Assembly (NCBI GenBank): GCA_963792075.1
Contig: CAWBUW010000012.1
Coordinates: forward strand, 1,302,001-1,366,000
Origin: CAWBUW01 sp963792075
GTDB lineage: Bacteria > Chloroflexota > Anaerolineae > Anaerolineales > UBA4823
DNA length: 64,000 nucleotides
Reading direction: 5' to 3'
This document shows positions 49,599 through 57,756 of the stretch, piece by piece. Position 1 is the first letter of the stretch; each line of letters opens with the position of its first letter. Position numbers and translations under genes: made by a program. A model generated the notes under the pieces. That model was not told the DNA's origin. It searched no databases and saw only the letters and a program-made list of their open reading frames with translations.

Positions 49599-50495
49599 AT
49601 GGAACTAAAAGGCTTACACATTTTGCTCACCTACCAGTGCACTTTTGAGTGTAATCACTGCTTTGTCTGGGGCAGTCCCTGGCAGCGTGGCACCCTGACC
49701 CTGCCGCAGGTGGACCAGGTGTTGGAGCAGGCCGTGGCTCAGAAGACGGTGGAATGGGTCTATTTTGAAGGCGGTGAGCCGTTCCTGTACTATGCAGCGC
49801 TGCTGCAGGGAGCAAAGCGTGCGGTCACGGCTGGCTTCAAGGTGGGCGTGGTGACCAACGCCTATTGGGCGACTTCCCTGCCCGATGCGCTGGAATGGCT
49901 GCGCCCACTGGCGGGTTTATTGCAGGACCTTTCCATCTCCAGCGACCGGTTTCATATCAACCAGGAAGATGACATACACGCACGCTACGCCGTTCAAGCC
50001 GCGGAAACGCTGGGCATTCCGGTCGGGACGATCTCCATCGCCCAGGCGGGGGAGCTGCAGGATTGGGATGGGGTGGGGATGCTGAACGCGGGTGAGTTTG
50101 GGGTGATGTTCCGCGGCCGGGCAGCGCAAGAGCTGTCTGGGCGGGTCACGCCGCGCCCCTGGACTGAGTTCACCACCTGCCCGCATGAAGACCTGCGCGA
50201 GCCGGGTCGCGTGCACCTGGACGCTCTGGGCAACCTGCACGTCTGCCAGGGCATCCTGATGGGGAATCTTTTTGCGCAGCCTTTGCAGGCGATTTGCGCG
50301 GCATACCAGCCGGAGGCGCACCCCATTCTCGGGCCTCTGTTGGCCGGGGGGCCTTACGGGTTAGCCACCCAGTACAGGCTGGAGCTGGCCGGGAATTATG
50401 CGGACGCCTGCCACCTGTGCTACCAGGCGCGCCTGGCTTTGCGGCCTCGTTTCCCCCAGGAGCTGGGGCCGGACCAGGTTTACGGTATCTATTAG
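49599..50495 (+). CDS. Radical SAM protein, function unknown
   Basis: A 298-residue radical SAM protein. The 4Fe-4S and SAM-binding motif is CTFECNHC (CxxxCxxC) at residues 14-21, followed by YFEGGEPFLYYAAL (the GGEP SAM-contact motif). Further cysteines lie in FTTCPHEDL, HVCQGI and ADACHLCYQ, which suggests a SPASM-like auxiliary cluster. The start at ATG 49599 is 8 nt after AGGAAGGAGG; ATG 49593 is too close. No peptide substrate gene is visible beside it. Its stop overlaps the lipA stop on the other strand. Confidence 0.82.
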   Translation: MELKGLHILLTYQCTFECNHCFVWGSPWQRGTLTLPQVDQVLEQAVAQKTVEWVYFEGGEPFLYYAALLQGAKRAVTAGFKVGVVTNAYWATSLPDALEWLRPLAGLLQDLSISSDRFHINQEDDIHARYAVQAAETLGIPVGTISIAQAGELQDWDGVGMLNAGEFGVMFRGRAAQELSGRVTPRPWTEFTTCPHEDLREPGRVHLDALGNLHVCQGILMGNLFAQPLQAICAAYQPEAHPILGPLLAGGPYGLATQYRLELAGNYADACHLCYQARLALRPRFPQELGPDQVYGIY

Positions 50496-51433
50496 CCGTT
50501 CGCTCCATACAGCTTGTGGTGCACGGTGCTCAACGCGCGCACCTGGTCTACCGCATGGTAAGACGAGCGCACCAGCGGGGCGCTCTCGACCCAACGGAAG
50601 CCGATCTCGAGGCCAAATGCCTTCAGCTCGGCGAATTCTTCCAACGTGTAGTAGCGGGCAATCGGCAGGTGCTTCTTGCTCGGCTGTAAGTACTGACCCA
50701 CGGTGAGAATGTCTACCCCCCAGGAGCGCTGGTCGCGCATCACCTGTTTCACTTCGTCGAGCGTTTCGCCCAGACCCAGCATAATGCCGGATTTGGTCAG
50801 CACTTCGGGATCGAGCTTCTTGGCGTTGGAGAGAGTCGCCGCCGCCCACTCGTAATGGTCCTGCGGCTGGACCTGCTTGAACAGGCTGGGTACGGTCTCT
50901 ACGTTGTGGTTCAGGATCTCCGGACGGGCGTCCATCACAATCTTGAGCGCTTCCAGGCTGCCTTTGAAATCTGGGATGAGCACTTCGATCGAGCAGCCCG
51001 GGTGCAGCTCGCGGATGCGGCGGATGACCATGGCGAAGATGGGCGCGCCGCCGTCTTTGCGATCGTCCCGGTTGACCGAGGTGATCACGGCATGCTTGAG
51101 GCCCATCGCTTTGACCGCCTGGGCGACGCGTTCGGGCTCTGCCCAGTCTAGCGGGGATGGCCGGCCGCGCTTGACATCACAGAAAGCGCAGGAACGAGTG
51201 CAGACATCGCCCAGCATGAGGAAGGTGGCGGTGCCAGAGCCCCAGCACTCGCCCATGTTCGGGCACATGGCTTCTTCGCACACCGTGTGCAGCTCTTTGC
51301 TGCGCATCAGCCCTTGCAGCCGCTCGTAAGTTTCGCCGGAAGGCGCGCGCACCTTGATCCATTCCGGGCGGCGCAGCGGCGTAGAGTTGATTTTTTCGGG
51401 ATCGATCCGGTCCCGGGTGGGTATGAAGGGCAT
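50492..51433 (-). CDS. lipA: Lipoyl synthase
   Basis: A 313-residue radical SAM enzyme that inserts two sulfurs into octanoyl groups on lipoyl domains. The auxiliary cluster motif is CEEAMCPNMGEC, the radical SAM motif CTRSCAFC, and the C-terminal RSSYHA supplies the serine ligand of the auxiliary cluster. AGGAGA precedes the minus-strand ATG. Its stop shares two bases with the stop of the convergent radical SAM gene. lipB is not in the window. Confidence 0.97.
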   Translation of the reverse strand: MPFIPTRDRIDPEKINSTPLRRPEWIKVRAPSGETYERLQGLMRSKELHTVCEEAMCPNMGECWGSGTATFLMLGDVCTRSCAFCDVKRGRPSPLDWAEPERVAQAVKAMGLKHAVITSVNRDDRKDGGAPIFAMVIRRIRELHPGCSIEVLIPDFKGSLEALKIVMDARPEILNHNVETVPSLFKQVQPQDHYEWAAATLSNAKKLDPEVLTKSGIMLGLGETLDEVKQVMRDQRSWGVDILTVGQYLQPSKKHLPIARYYTLEEFAELKAFGLEIGFRWVESAPLVRSSYHAVDQVRALSTVHHKLYGANG

Positions 51434-51527
51434 AATCGTCTCCTATTCTGGACAGATTTTACCCTAGAAACCGCACCGAATTCCTTAGGATTACGTAAAT
51501 AATTATAAAGGCGCAGTTCTGAGTCGG

Positions 51528-51574
51528 GTTGGGGTATGGCATGCTGCGCTTTGCGCAGCATGCCATACCCCAAC
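51528..51574. repeat. Perfect inverted repeat between divergent genes (22-bp arms)
   Basis: Arms 51528-51549 and 51553-51574 pair exactly around TTT; tip GCGC-TTT-GCGC. It lies between lipA (minus) and nfeD (plus), so it cannot be a terminator of either gene. The left arm start resembles that of the hairpin at 1830 (both TTGGGG..TATGG). Confidence 0.92.
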
Positions 51575-51593
51575 TGCCTTCCCGTATCTGATG

Positions 51594-51599
51594 TATAAT
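51594..51599 (+). promoter_or_regulatory. -10 box of the nfeD-slipin operon
   Basis: A perfect TATAAT, 22 nt before the nfeD ATG at 51621, with GAAGGAG between. The -35 region would overlap the right arm of the hairpin. Confidence 0.55.
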
Positions 51600-51620
51600 T
51601 ATTTATAGAAGGAGCACGTT

Positions 51621-52232
51621 ATGACCGAGTTCCTGTTTGATCCTAATATCGCCTATCTGCTGCTGGTAATGACCTCGCTGCTGGTGCTGGCCTCGGTGCT
51701 TTCGCCGGGGACGGGTTTTCTGGAGTTGGCTGCATTAACCCTGCTGGTGTTGACCGGCTGGGTAATCTATAACACCTCGGTCAATTTCGTCGCTCTGGTG
51801 GTGCTGCTGGTTGGGGTTGTGCCGTTCTGGTTAGCCGTGCGCCGTGCCGAGAGTACGCGCTACTTGCTGCTGGCGATCGCCCTGTTCGTGATCGGCTCCG
51901 CTTTCCTGTTCACTCAGCCGGACTCGTGGCTGCCGGCGGTAAACCCGTTCTTGGGCATCGGCGTCTCGGCGCTGGTCAGCCTGTTCCTGTGGTGGGCGGC
52001 GCGCCGTACAATTGAGGCGATGCACAAGGCTCCCTCGCACGATCTGACCACGCTCATCGGTGCGCTGGGTGAAACGCGCACGGAAGTGCACCAGGAAGGT
52101 TCGGTGTATGTGCATGGGGAATTGTGGAGCGCTTTTAGCAAAGTGGCTGTTCCTGCCAACGCCAAGGTACGTGTGCTTGGCCGCAGCGGGCTAATCCTAG
52201 AAGTTGAACCGGTTAATCAGAAGGGAGAATGA
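51621..52232 (+). CDS. NfeD-like membrane protein
   Basis: A 203-residue protein with several N-terminal hydrophobic spans (YLLLVMTSLLVLASVLSPG, NFVALVVLLVGVVPFWLAV, ISALVSLFLWW-type spans) and a C-terminal OB-fold (LIGALGETRTEVHQEGSVYV, LWSAFSKVAVPANAKVRVLG), the pattern of NfeD. NfeD proteins pair with slipin/SPFH membrane proteins, whose gene overlaps it by 4 bp here. There is no N-terminal ClpP-like protease domain, so this is the short form. Confidence 0.88.
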   Translation: MTEFLFDPNIAYLLLVMTSLLVLASVLSPGTGFLELAALTLLVLTGWVIYNTSVNFVALVVLLVGVVPFWLAVRRAESTRYLLLAIALFVIGSAFLFTQPDSWLPAVNPFLGIGVSALVSLFLWWAARRTIEAMHKAPSHDLTTLIGALGETRTEVHQEGSVYVHGELWSAFSKVAVPANAKVRVLGRSGLILEVEPVNQKGE

Positions 52233-53137
52233 ACTATATGAGCTCTGGAGCCTTAACCACAACCATCATCTGTCTGGTCGCCTTTTTCCTGGTTTTTGGT
52301 GTGATTGCGGCCACCAATATCATCCGCGTGGTGCCAGAATACCGCCGCCTGGTGGTCTTTCGCCTGGGACGGTCCCTGGGCAAGCGCGGGCCGGGCATTG
52401 TGATCCTGCTGCCCATTATTGACCAGGCCGTGCAGATGGACTTGCGCGAGCAGGTGCGTGAGATCCCGCACCAGACTTCGATCACCAAAGATAACGCGCC
52501 GATCTCGATCGACTTTCTGTGGTACTACAAGGTGATGGACCCCGAGCAAAGCGTGCTGCAGGTTGGTAACTTCGAAACCGCCGCAGCCGGCATCGCCACC
52601 ACCACGCTGCGTGCGGTGATCGGCGGTATCATGCTGGACGAAGTGCTGTCGGAGCGCGAGCATATCAACACCATGCTGCGCACCCGCCTGGACGAAGTAA
52701 CCGAGCGCTGGGGCGTCAAGGTGACCAACGTTGAAATCCGCGAGATCATCCCGCCGCGCGAAGTGCAGGAAGCCATGAACCGCCAGATGACCGCCGAGCG
52801 CTTGCGCCGCGCCATCGTGACGGAATCCACCGGTACACGCGAAGCTGCGGTCAACGTGGCTGACGGCGAGAAGCAAGCCGCCATCCTGCGTGCGGAGGGT
52901 CAGAAGCAGTCCAACATCTTGGTTGCCGAGGGCGAGCGCCAATCCCAACTGCTGCGCGCCGAAGGCTTTGCTGCGGCGTTGGATCGTATTTACTCGATCG
53001 CCCAAACGATTGACCAGAAGACGATGACGCTGCAGTATTTTGAGACGCTCAAAGCGATGGGGGCCGGAGCATCTACCAAATATATCTTCCCAATGGAGTT
53101 TACCAGCATGCTGGAAAACTTTCTCCAGAAGAAATAA
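52229..53137 (+). CDS. SPFH-domain protein (slipin/stomatin-like)
   Basis: A 302-residue membrane-associated protein. One N-terminal span (TTTIICLVAFFLVFGVIAAT) is followed by the SPFH domain (EYRRLVVFRLGRSLGKRGPG, QTSITKDNAPISIDFLWYYK) and a long helical, coiled-coil region (VTNVEIREIIPPREVQEAMN, KQAAILRAEGQKQSNILVAE). Such proteins form oligomers on membrane microdomains. Translationally coupled to nfeD by an ATGA overlap. Confidence 0.93.
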   Translation: MNYMSSGALTTTIICLVAFFLVFGVIAATNIIRVVPEYRRLVVFRLGRSLGKRGPGIVILLPIIDQAVQMDLREQVREIPHQTSITKDNAPISIDFLWYYKVMDPEQSVLQVGNFETAAAGIATTTLRAVIGGIMLDEVLSEREHINTMLRTRLDEVTERWGVKVTNVEIREIIPPREVQEAMNRQMTAERLRRAIVTESTGTREAAVNVADGEKQAAILRAEGQKQSNILVAEGERQSQLLRAEGFAAALDRIYSIAQTIDQKTMTLQYFETLKAMGAGASTKYIFPMEFTSMLENFLQKK

Positions 53138-53147
53138 ATCTAATTCT

Positions 53148-53191
53148 ATGCAGGAGAAGCTGCCGCCATGTGGCGGCAGCTTCTCCTGCAT
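53148..53191. repeat. Perfect inverted repeat after the slipin gene (21-bp arms, 2-nt loop)
   Basis: Arms 53148-53168 and 53171-53191 pair exactly around TG. It starts 11 bp after the stop of the slipin gene; no T-run follows. Confidence 0.92.
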
Positions 53192-53229
53192 GAAGATAAA
53201 TTTTGATCGAGATCAACACTGCTGACTGT

Positions 53230-53667
53230 ATGATTGCCATCGAACCGGCTACCTGGCGCGACCTTGGGGCGGTGCGCCAGGTGGAACAAGTTTGTTTCCC
53301 GAAAGATGCCTGGCCCTTGTGGGACATCATTGGGGTGTTGACCTTCCCGAATCTGGTGCGCCTGAAGGCGGTGACAGGGGGGGAGAAGGTGGTAGGCTTT
53401 GTGGCGGGGGATATCCAGCGCGGCGAAGATCTTTCCTGGATTGCAACCCTTGGCGTGTTGCCTGAGTATCAAGGCCAGGGCATAGGCCGCCGGCTGCTGG
53501 AGGATTGTGAGGCGCAGCTTCCTACACGCAATATCCGCCTGTGTGTGCGCAAAGATAATGATGTAGCCATCGGCCTGTACCTGAGCACAGGCTACACCCG
53601 CGTGGGCGACTGGAAGCGCTATTATTCGGATGGCGCGGATGCGGTTGTCATGGAGAAGCGGCGCTGA
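53230..53667 (+). CDS. RimI-like GNAT N-acetyltransferase
   Basis: A 145-residue acetyltransferase read from ATG 53230 (a TTG at 53203 would add nine residues). The acetyl-CoA pyrophosphate loop is in LGVLPEYQGQGIGRRLLE, and the NxxAxxLYxxxGF-type motif appears as DVAIGLYLSTGYTRVGDW. It is similar to RimI, which acetylates the N-terminus of ribosomal protein S18, but GNATs are too alike for a firm substrate call. No clear ribosome binding site. Confidence 0.85.
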   Translation: MIAIEPATWRDLGAVRQVEQVCFPKDAWPLWDIIGVLTFPNLVRLKAVTGGEKVVGFVAGDIQRGEDLSWIATLGVLPEYQGQGIGRRLLEDCEAQLPTRNIRLCVRKDNDVAIGLYLSTGYTRVGDWKRYYSDGADAVVMEKRR

Positions 53668-53673
53668 ATGCGC

Positions 53674-53679
53674 TATAAT
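53674..53679 (+). promoter_or_regulatory. -10 box of the RNase D gene (leaderless)
   Basis: A perfect TATAAT ending 7 nt before the ATG at 53687; no ribosome binding site between them. Confidence 0.6.
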
Positions 53680-53686
53680 TGCAGGC

Positions 53687-54847
53687 ATGTCAGACAATAA
53701 TCTCTCTGCACCGGTCCTGATCACCCGTCTGCCTGCGCTCAGCCAGATGGCTGAACGTTTGTTGGCTGAGCCCATTGTGGCTGTGGACACCGAATCGAAC
53801 AGCCTGCACGCCTACCAGGAGCAGGTTTGCTTGATCCAGTTTTCTGCCCCTGGCGTAGATTACCTGGTAGATCCTCTGGCGCTGCCGGATTTGTCGCCGC
53901 TGGGGACGGTGTTCGCCGATCCTAAGGTAGAGAAAGTGTTCCACGCCGCAGAATATGACCTGGTCTGCCTGCGCCGAGATTACGATTTCACGTTTGCCAA
54001 CCTGTTCGATACCATGCTCGCCGCGCGCATCCTGGGCCGGGATGGATTGGGGCTGGCGGCGCTTTTGGAGGCGGAATTTGGCGTGCAGTTGGATAAACGT
54101 TACCAGCGCGCCGATTGGGGCCAGCGCCCGCTGACACAGCCGCTGCTCTCGTATGCCCGCCTGGACACCCATTACCTGATCGCATTGCGCGGTCGACTGC
54201 TGGCAGGACTGGAAGCCAGCGGGCGGCTGCCGCTGGCCCTGGAAGATTTCCGGCGTATGTGCATGAACAACTTTCCCGGCGTCAACGGCAGCCCCGAGCC
54301 TTGCCTGAGCATGAGCGGAGTATATGACCTGACGCCGCAGCAAGCAGCCGTGCTGAAAGAGCTCTGCGCCTACCGTGACCAGATGGCGCAGCGCCTCGAC
54401 CGCCCGCTGTTCAAGGTCTTTGGGGATAAGACGCTGATGGCGATTGCGGAGGCCTGCCCGACCTCGCTGGATGGGCTGAATGGCTTGCTGGGTATGACGC
54501 CCAAGCAGATCAAACGCCACGGTGGACCGCTGTTACAGGCAGTGCAGCGCGGGCTGCGTGCCAAGCCGGTGCGCCTGGCGCGTCCGCAGCGCGCTAACGA
54601 TGCTTACCTGGCGCGCCTGGACGCCTTGCGCCAGTGGCGCAAAGTGGCAGCCAAAGACATGGGCGTGGAGAGTGATATCGTGCTGCCGCGGGATTTGATG
54701 GTTGCGCTGGCCGAGAAAAACCCGCTCCAGCCGCAGGAATTGGCCGTCATACTGCAACATACCCCGTGGCGGCTGGAGCACTTCGGCCAGGATCTGGCTC
54801 GCGTTTTGCGGTTTCGCGTTGAACCAGTACGAGGAGGCGAGGAATGA
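53687..54847 (+). CDS. rnd: Ribonuclease D
   Basis: A 386-residue 3'-5' exoribonuclease. The DEDDy catalytic residues are in IVAVDTESNSL (D and E), VFHAAEYDLVCL (D) and YARLDTHYLIAL (Y and D). One HRDC domain follows (AVLKELCAYRDQMAQRLDRP, VFGDKTLMAIAEACP). Known role: trimming tRNA 3' ends and other stable RNAs. Leaderless-type promoter; the metallo-hydrolase gene overlaps its end by 4 bp. Confidence 0.92.
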   Translation: MSDNNLSAPVLITRLPALSQMAERLLAEPIVAVDTESNSLHAYQEQVCLIQFSAPGVDYLVDPLALPDLSPLGTVFADPKVEKVFHAAEYDLVCLRRDYDFTFANLFDTMLAARILGRDGLGLAALLEAEFGVQLDKRYQRADWGQRPLTQPLLSYARLDTHYLIALRGRLLAGLEASGRLPLALEDFRRMCMNNFPGVNGSPEPCLSMSGVYDLTPQQAAVLKELCAYRDQMAQRLDRPLFKVFGDKTLMAIAEACPTSLDGLNGLLGMTPKQIKRHGGPLLQAVQRGLRAKPVRLARPQRANDAYLARLDALRQWRKVAAKDMGVESDIVLPRDLMVALAEKNPLQPQELAVILQHTPWRLEHFGQDLARVLRFRVEPVRGGEE

Positions 54848-55575
54848 GGATTTACTTTAATGGCGCAGCCCAGACAGTAACCGGCTCGCAGCATTTGATC
54901 GAGGTGAACGGCAACAAACTGCTGTTGGACTGCGGCCTGTACCAGGGGAAGCGCAGTGAAACCTATGAGCGCAACCGCTCTTTCAAATCGGAACCCTCCA
55001 AAATTAATGCCGTGATCCTCTCGCACGCACATATTGACCACAGCGGCAACCTGCCTAACCTGGTCAAACAGGGGTATAACGGCGATGTTTTCGCCACGCC
55101 TGCCACCTGCCACCTGACCGACTTGATGCTGCGTGATTCCGGGCATATCCAGGAAGCGCAGGCCGAGAACATCAACTATCACCGCGCCAAACGCGGCGAG
55201 GAACCGGTCGAGCCGCTGTACACCGAAGAAGATGCCACCCAGGTCAAAGAGCACCTGCACCGGGCGAACTATAACGAACCGTTTGAGCCCGTTCCGGGCG
55301 TTGTTGCCACCTTGTACGATGCGGGGCATATCCTGGGCTCGGCCTCTGTGCATCTGGAGATCGATGACCACGGGCGCAGGCGTACGTTGTGGTTCTCGGG
55401 AGATATTGGCCGGCGTAACCTGCCGATCATCCGGGACCCGGTCCTGCCGCCCGAAACGGTGGATTACATGATCATGGAATGCACTTACGGAGATAAGCCG
55501 CACCGTGATCCCGAAGTGGCTTACGTGGAAATGCACGACGCCTTGTTGCGCACGCTGGAGCGGGGGGAAAAGTGA
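54844..55575 (+). pseudogene. Beta-CASP metallo-hydrolase, N-terminal part (frameshifted)
   Basis: The first 243 residues of an MBL-fold, beta-CASP type RNA-processing hydrolase. The metal site is ILSHAHIDHSGNLPNL (HxHxDH), with DAGHILGSASVHLE and LWFSGDIGRR. The frame stops right after RTLERGEK. Adding one G in the run GGGGGG (55562-55567) would give RGGKVIIPAFAVGRTQE and join it to the next frame, as in intact relatives. It is probably one gene broken by a homopolymer change. Confidence 0.88.
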
Positions 55576-56243
55576 TCATCCCTGCGTTTGCGGTCGGCCG
55601 CACGCAGGAGATTGTGTATAACCTGAGCAGGATGTACGACGCGGGGGGACTGCCCAAGGTGCCAATTTACGTGGACAGCCCGCTGGCGGTGAATGCTTCG
55701 GAGATATTCAGACAGCACCCGGAATGTTATGATCAGGGGATGGCGAAGACAGTGCAAAGAGGTCACCCTGCACTGGATTTTAGCCTGATGACCTATGTGC
55801 AGTCGCTGGACGAATCCAAGGCGCTGAATGAACGGAGTGACCCGATGGTGGTGATCTCGGCTTCGGGCATGGCAGAGACCGGGCGGGTGGTATATCACAT
55901 CAAGTACGCCATCGAGAACGCGCTCAACACGATCATGATCGTCTCCTGGCAGTCGCCCGAGACGCTGGGCCGCCGCCTGGCGGACCGCGAGCGGCACGTG
56001 CGCATCCTGGGCGAGACCTTTACACGCAAGGCAGAAATAGCCACTATCGGTGGGTTGTCAGCGCATGCCGGGCAGGATTTCCTGCTGGAGTACCTCCAGC
56101 GCGTGAGCAAAGGTGTCAAGCGGGTCTTCCTGGTGCACGGCGAGCACAAGTCGACCGATGTATTTATGGGCAAGCTGAAAGAGATCCAGTTCGACCGGGC
56201 AAGCTACCCCGAGCTGTTCAACTACTTTGATACGGAAGAGTAG
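55572..56243 (+). pseudogene. Beta-CASP metallo-hydrolase, C-terminal part
   Basis: Continues the same protein from VIIPAFAVGRTQEIVYNLS: the beta-CASP domain (VPIYVDSPLAVNASEIFRQH, VVISASGMAETGRVVYH) and the RNA-specificity motif region (IGGLSAHAGQDFLLEYL, VFLVHGEHKSTDVF). A GTG overlaps the TGA of the first part, so re-initiation is conceivable, but no ribosome binding site is seen. Together the two parts would make about 467 residues. Confidence 0.88.
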
Positions 56244-56292
56244 TAATCACAGGCTGTCCCAAAAGAAGCTTTTGGGACAGCCTGTGATTACT
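56242..56292. repeat. Perfect inverted repeat after the hydrolase (24-bp arms)
   Basis: Arms 56242-56265 and 56269-56292 pair exactly around AAG. The left arm begins in the stop codon of the hydrolase gene. Confidence 0.93.
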
Positions 56293-56305
56293 TTGTGAAT
56301 AAACA

Positions 56306-57094
56306 TTGCCTCAACATTTTCTTTTTAAGCTCATTCTTACCCCCTTGATTGTTGCGGTGGCAACGCTGGCCGCGCGCCGCTGGGGGGAGAGTATTGGCGG
56401 CTGGCTGATCGGGCTGCCGCTCACCTCTGGGCCGGTATCCGTGTTTTTTGCCCTGGAGCAGGGCCAGGTATTTGCTGCCCAGGCCGCCCAGGGCGCTATC
56501 TTAGGCGTGGTGGCTGTGGCGGTCTTCTGCACGGCTTATTCATTGGGGGTGCACCGCGACCGCGGATGGCAGGGCCTCCTGGTTGCGATCGTTTTCTATA
56601 CCCCTACCGTCTGGATCATCTCCCAGACGCAACTGTCCCTGGTCTGGACGGTGCTTTTGGCGCTGGCGGCCTTGTGCGCTGCGCTGCTGCTGATGGGCCA
56701 CCCAGTCTCTGTCCAGGCCGTCACCGTGCCGCCGGCCTGGGACCTGCCGCTGCGCATGGTTACCGCCACGCTGATCCTCATCTTGATCACCACGCTGGCG
56801 GGTTCCCTGGGACCTGTCTGGAGCGGGCTGCTCTCGCCCTTCCCGATTTTCACCCTGGTCCTGGCGATCTTCTCCCAGACCCAGTCGGGGGCCGATGCTG
56901 CCCGCCGGGTAGTGCGCGGCGTGGTGACTGGCCTGTTCGGCTACATTGCTTTCTTCCTGGTGGTCAGCCTGTTGGTGGCGCGCCTCCATCTGGCTGTGGT
57001 GTACGGCCTGGCCACGTTGGCAGCCCTGGGGATCAATGCCGGCAGCCTGGGAGTGATACTGCTCCGCAGCCGGTCGCGGTCGTTGCGGATATAG
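56306..57094 (+). CDS. Integral membrane protein, unknown
   Basis: A 262-residue protein with about eight hydrophobic spans (LILTPLIVAVATLAARRWG, GAILGVVAVAVFCTAYSLG, MVTATLILILITTLAGSLG, FGYIAFFLVVSLLVARLHL). The start is uncertain: TTG 56306 is the best in frame and has no ribosome binding site. GGWLIGLPLTSGPVSVFFAL is a notable conserved-looking loop. No family named with confidence. Confidence 0.7.
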   Translation: MPQHFLFKLILTPLIVAVATLAARRWGESIGGWLIGLPLTSGPVSVFFALEQGQVFAAQAAQGAILGVVAVAVFCTAYSLGVHRDRGWQGLLVAIVFYTPTVWIISQTQLSLVWTVLLALAALCAALLLMGHPVSVQAVTVPPAWDLPLRMVTATLILILITTLAGSLGPVWSGLLSPFPIFTLVLAIFSQTQSGADAARRVVRGVVTGLFGYIAFFLVVSLLVARLHLAVVYGLATLAALGINAGSLGVILLRSRSRSLRI

Positions 57095-57128
57095 AACTGC
57101 AGCAGCGTGATTGAAAAATGGAGGAAAT

Positions 57129-57458
57129 ATGGCTTACGATCAAGTTCTGACACAACGGATGCGAGCAGCGCTGCAAGATATCCCTGGTTTGCAAGAGAAA
57201 AAGATGTTTGGCGGCGTGGGCTTTATCGTCCAGGGCAATATGGCCTGCGGTGTGAATGGTAATTCCATGATTGTCCGGGTAGGCCCTGAGAGGTCCCAGG
57301 CTGCGCTGGCCCGGCCGCACACCCGGGTTTTTGATATGACGGGGAAACCCATGAACGGCTGGGTCGTTGTAGAACCGGCCGGGTTGGAGAGGGAAGCTGA
57401 CCTCAGGCAATGGGTTGCCCAGGGCGTGGCATTCGCACAGACTTTACCTGCTAAATAG
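57129..57458 (+). CDS. TfoX N-terminal domain protein
   Basis: A 109-residue protein with the TfoX-N fold: KKMFGGVGFIVQGNMACGV, MIVRVGPERSQAALARPHTR and PMNGWVVVEPAG. GGAGG precedes the ATG at 57129. The domain occurs in the competence regulator Sxy/TfoX, but in stand-alone form its role is unknown. Confidence 0.85.
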   Translation: MAYDQVLTQRMRAALQDIPGLQEKKMFGGVGFIVQGNMACGVNGNSMIVRVGPERSQAALARPHTRVFDMTGKPMNGWVVVEPAGLEREADLRQWVAQGVAFAQTLPAK

Positions 57459-57655
57459 AGGCAGGGAAGATTAGGGGCCCCAGGAAGATAGCGCTGTTAA
57501 TAAAATTGCCCGTCCGGCTGAGTGAGGGGGGCACCCAGCCAGGCGGACAGCCTAATTTTCGCATAATTTGACAATTTGTCAACCCTTGGAGAGAACCAGC
57601 ACAGTTATACGCCCCCATCATTTCAATTTGTCTGGCTCTGCCGCCCAGATGAGCT
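57459..57655. other. Intergenic region with small inverted repeats
   Basis: No gene seen. A branched inverted repeat lies at about 57510-57546 (GTCCG/CGGAC with inner GGCTG/CAGCC), possibly ending the upstream operon. A 15-bp palindrome, TTGACAA-T-TTGTCAA, lies at 57568-57582 and could be a regulator site. Confidence 0.4.
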
Positions 57656-57677
57656 CTCGTAAAATACGAGATATAAT
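57656..57677 (+). promoter_or_regulatory. Promoter with inverted-repeat operator, ABC importer
   Basis: CTCGTA-AAA-TACGAG (57656-57670) is followed after one base by TATAAT (57672-57677). A protein bound to the repeat would cover the -10/-35 spacer, so the importer is probably repressed or induced by its substrate. Confidence 0.55.
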
Positions 57678-57756
57678 TGACTTATTACACGTCAACAGTT
57701 AGGCTTAAGTAAGCCCTGACCGCTTGGTATTTCCCAAAAGAAAAAGGAGAAGATAT

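Noticed and set aside
55556..55578. Programmed -1 frameshift in the beta-CASP gene
   Set aside because: The G6A4 run allows a partial slip, but it is not a standard X-XXY-YYZ heptamer and relatives of this family are not known to use one. A base-call error or mutation is simpler.
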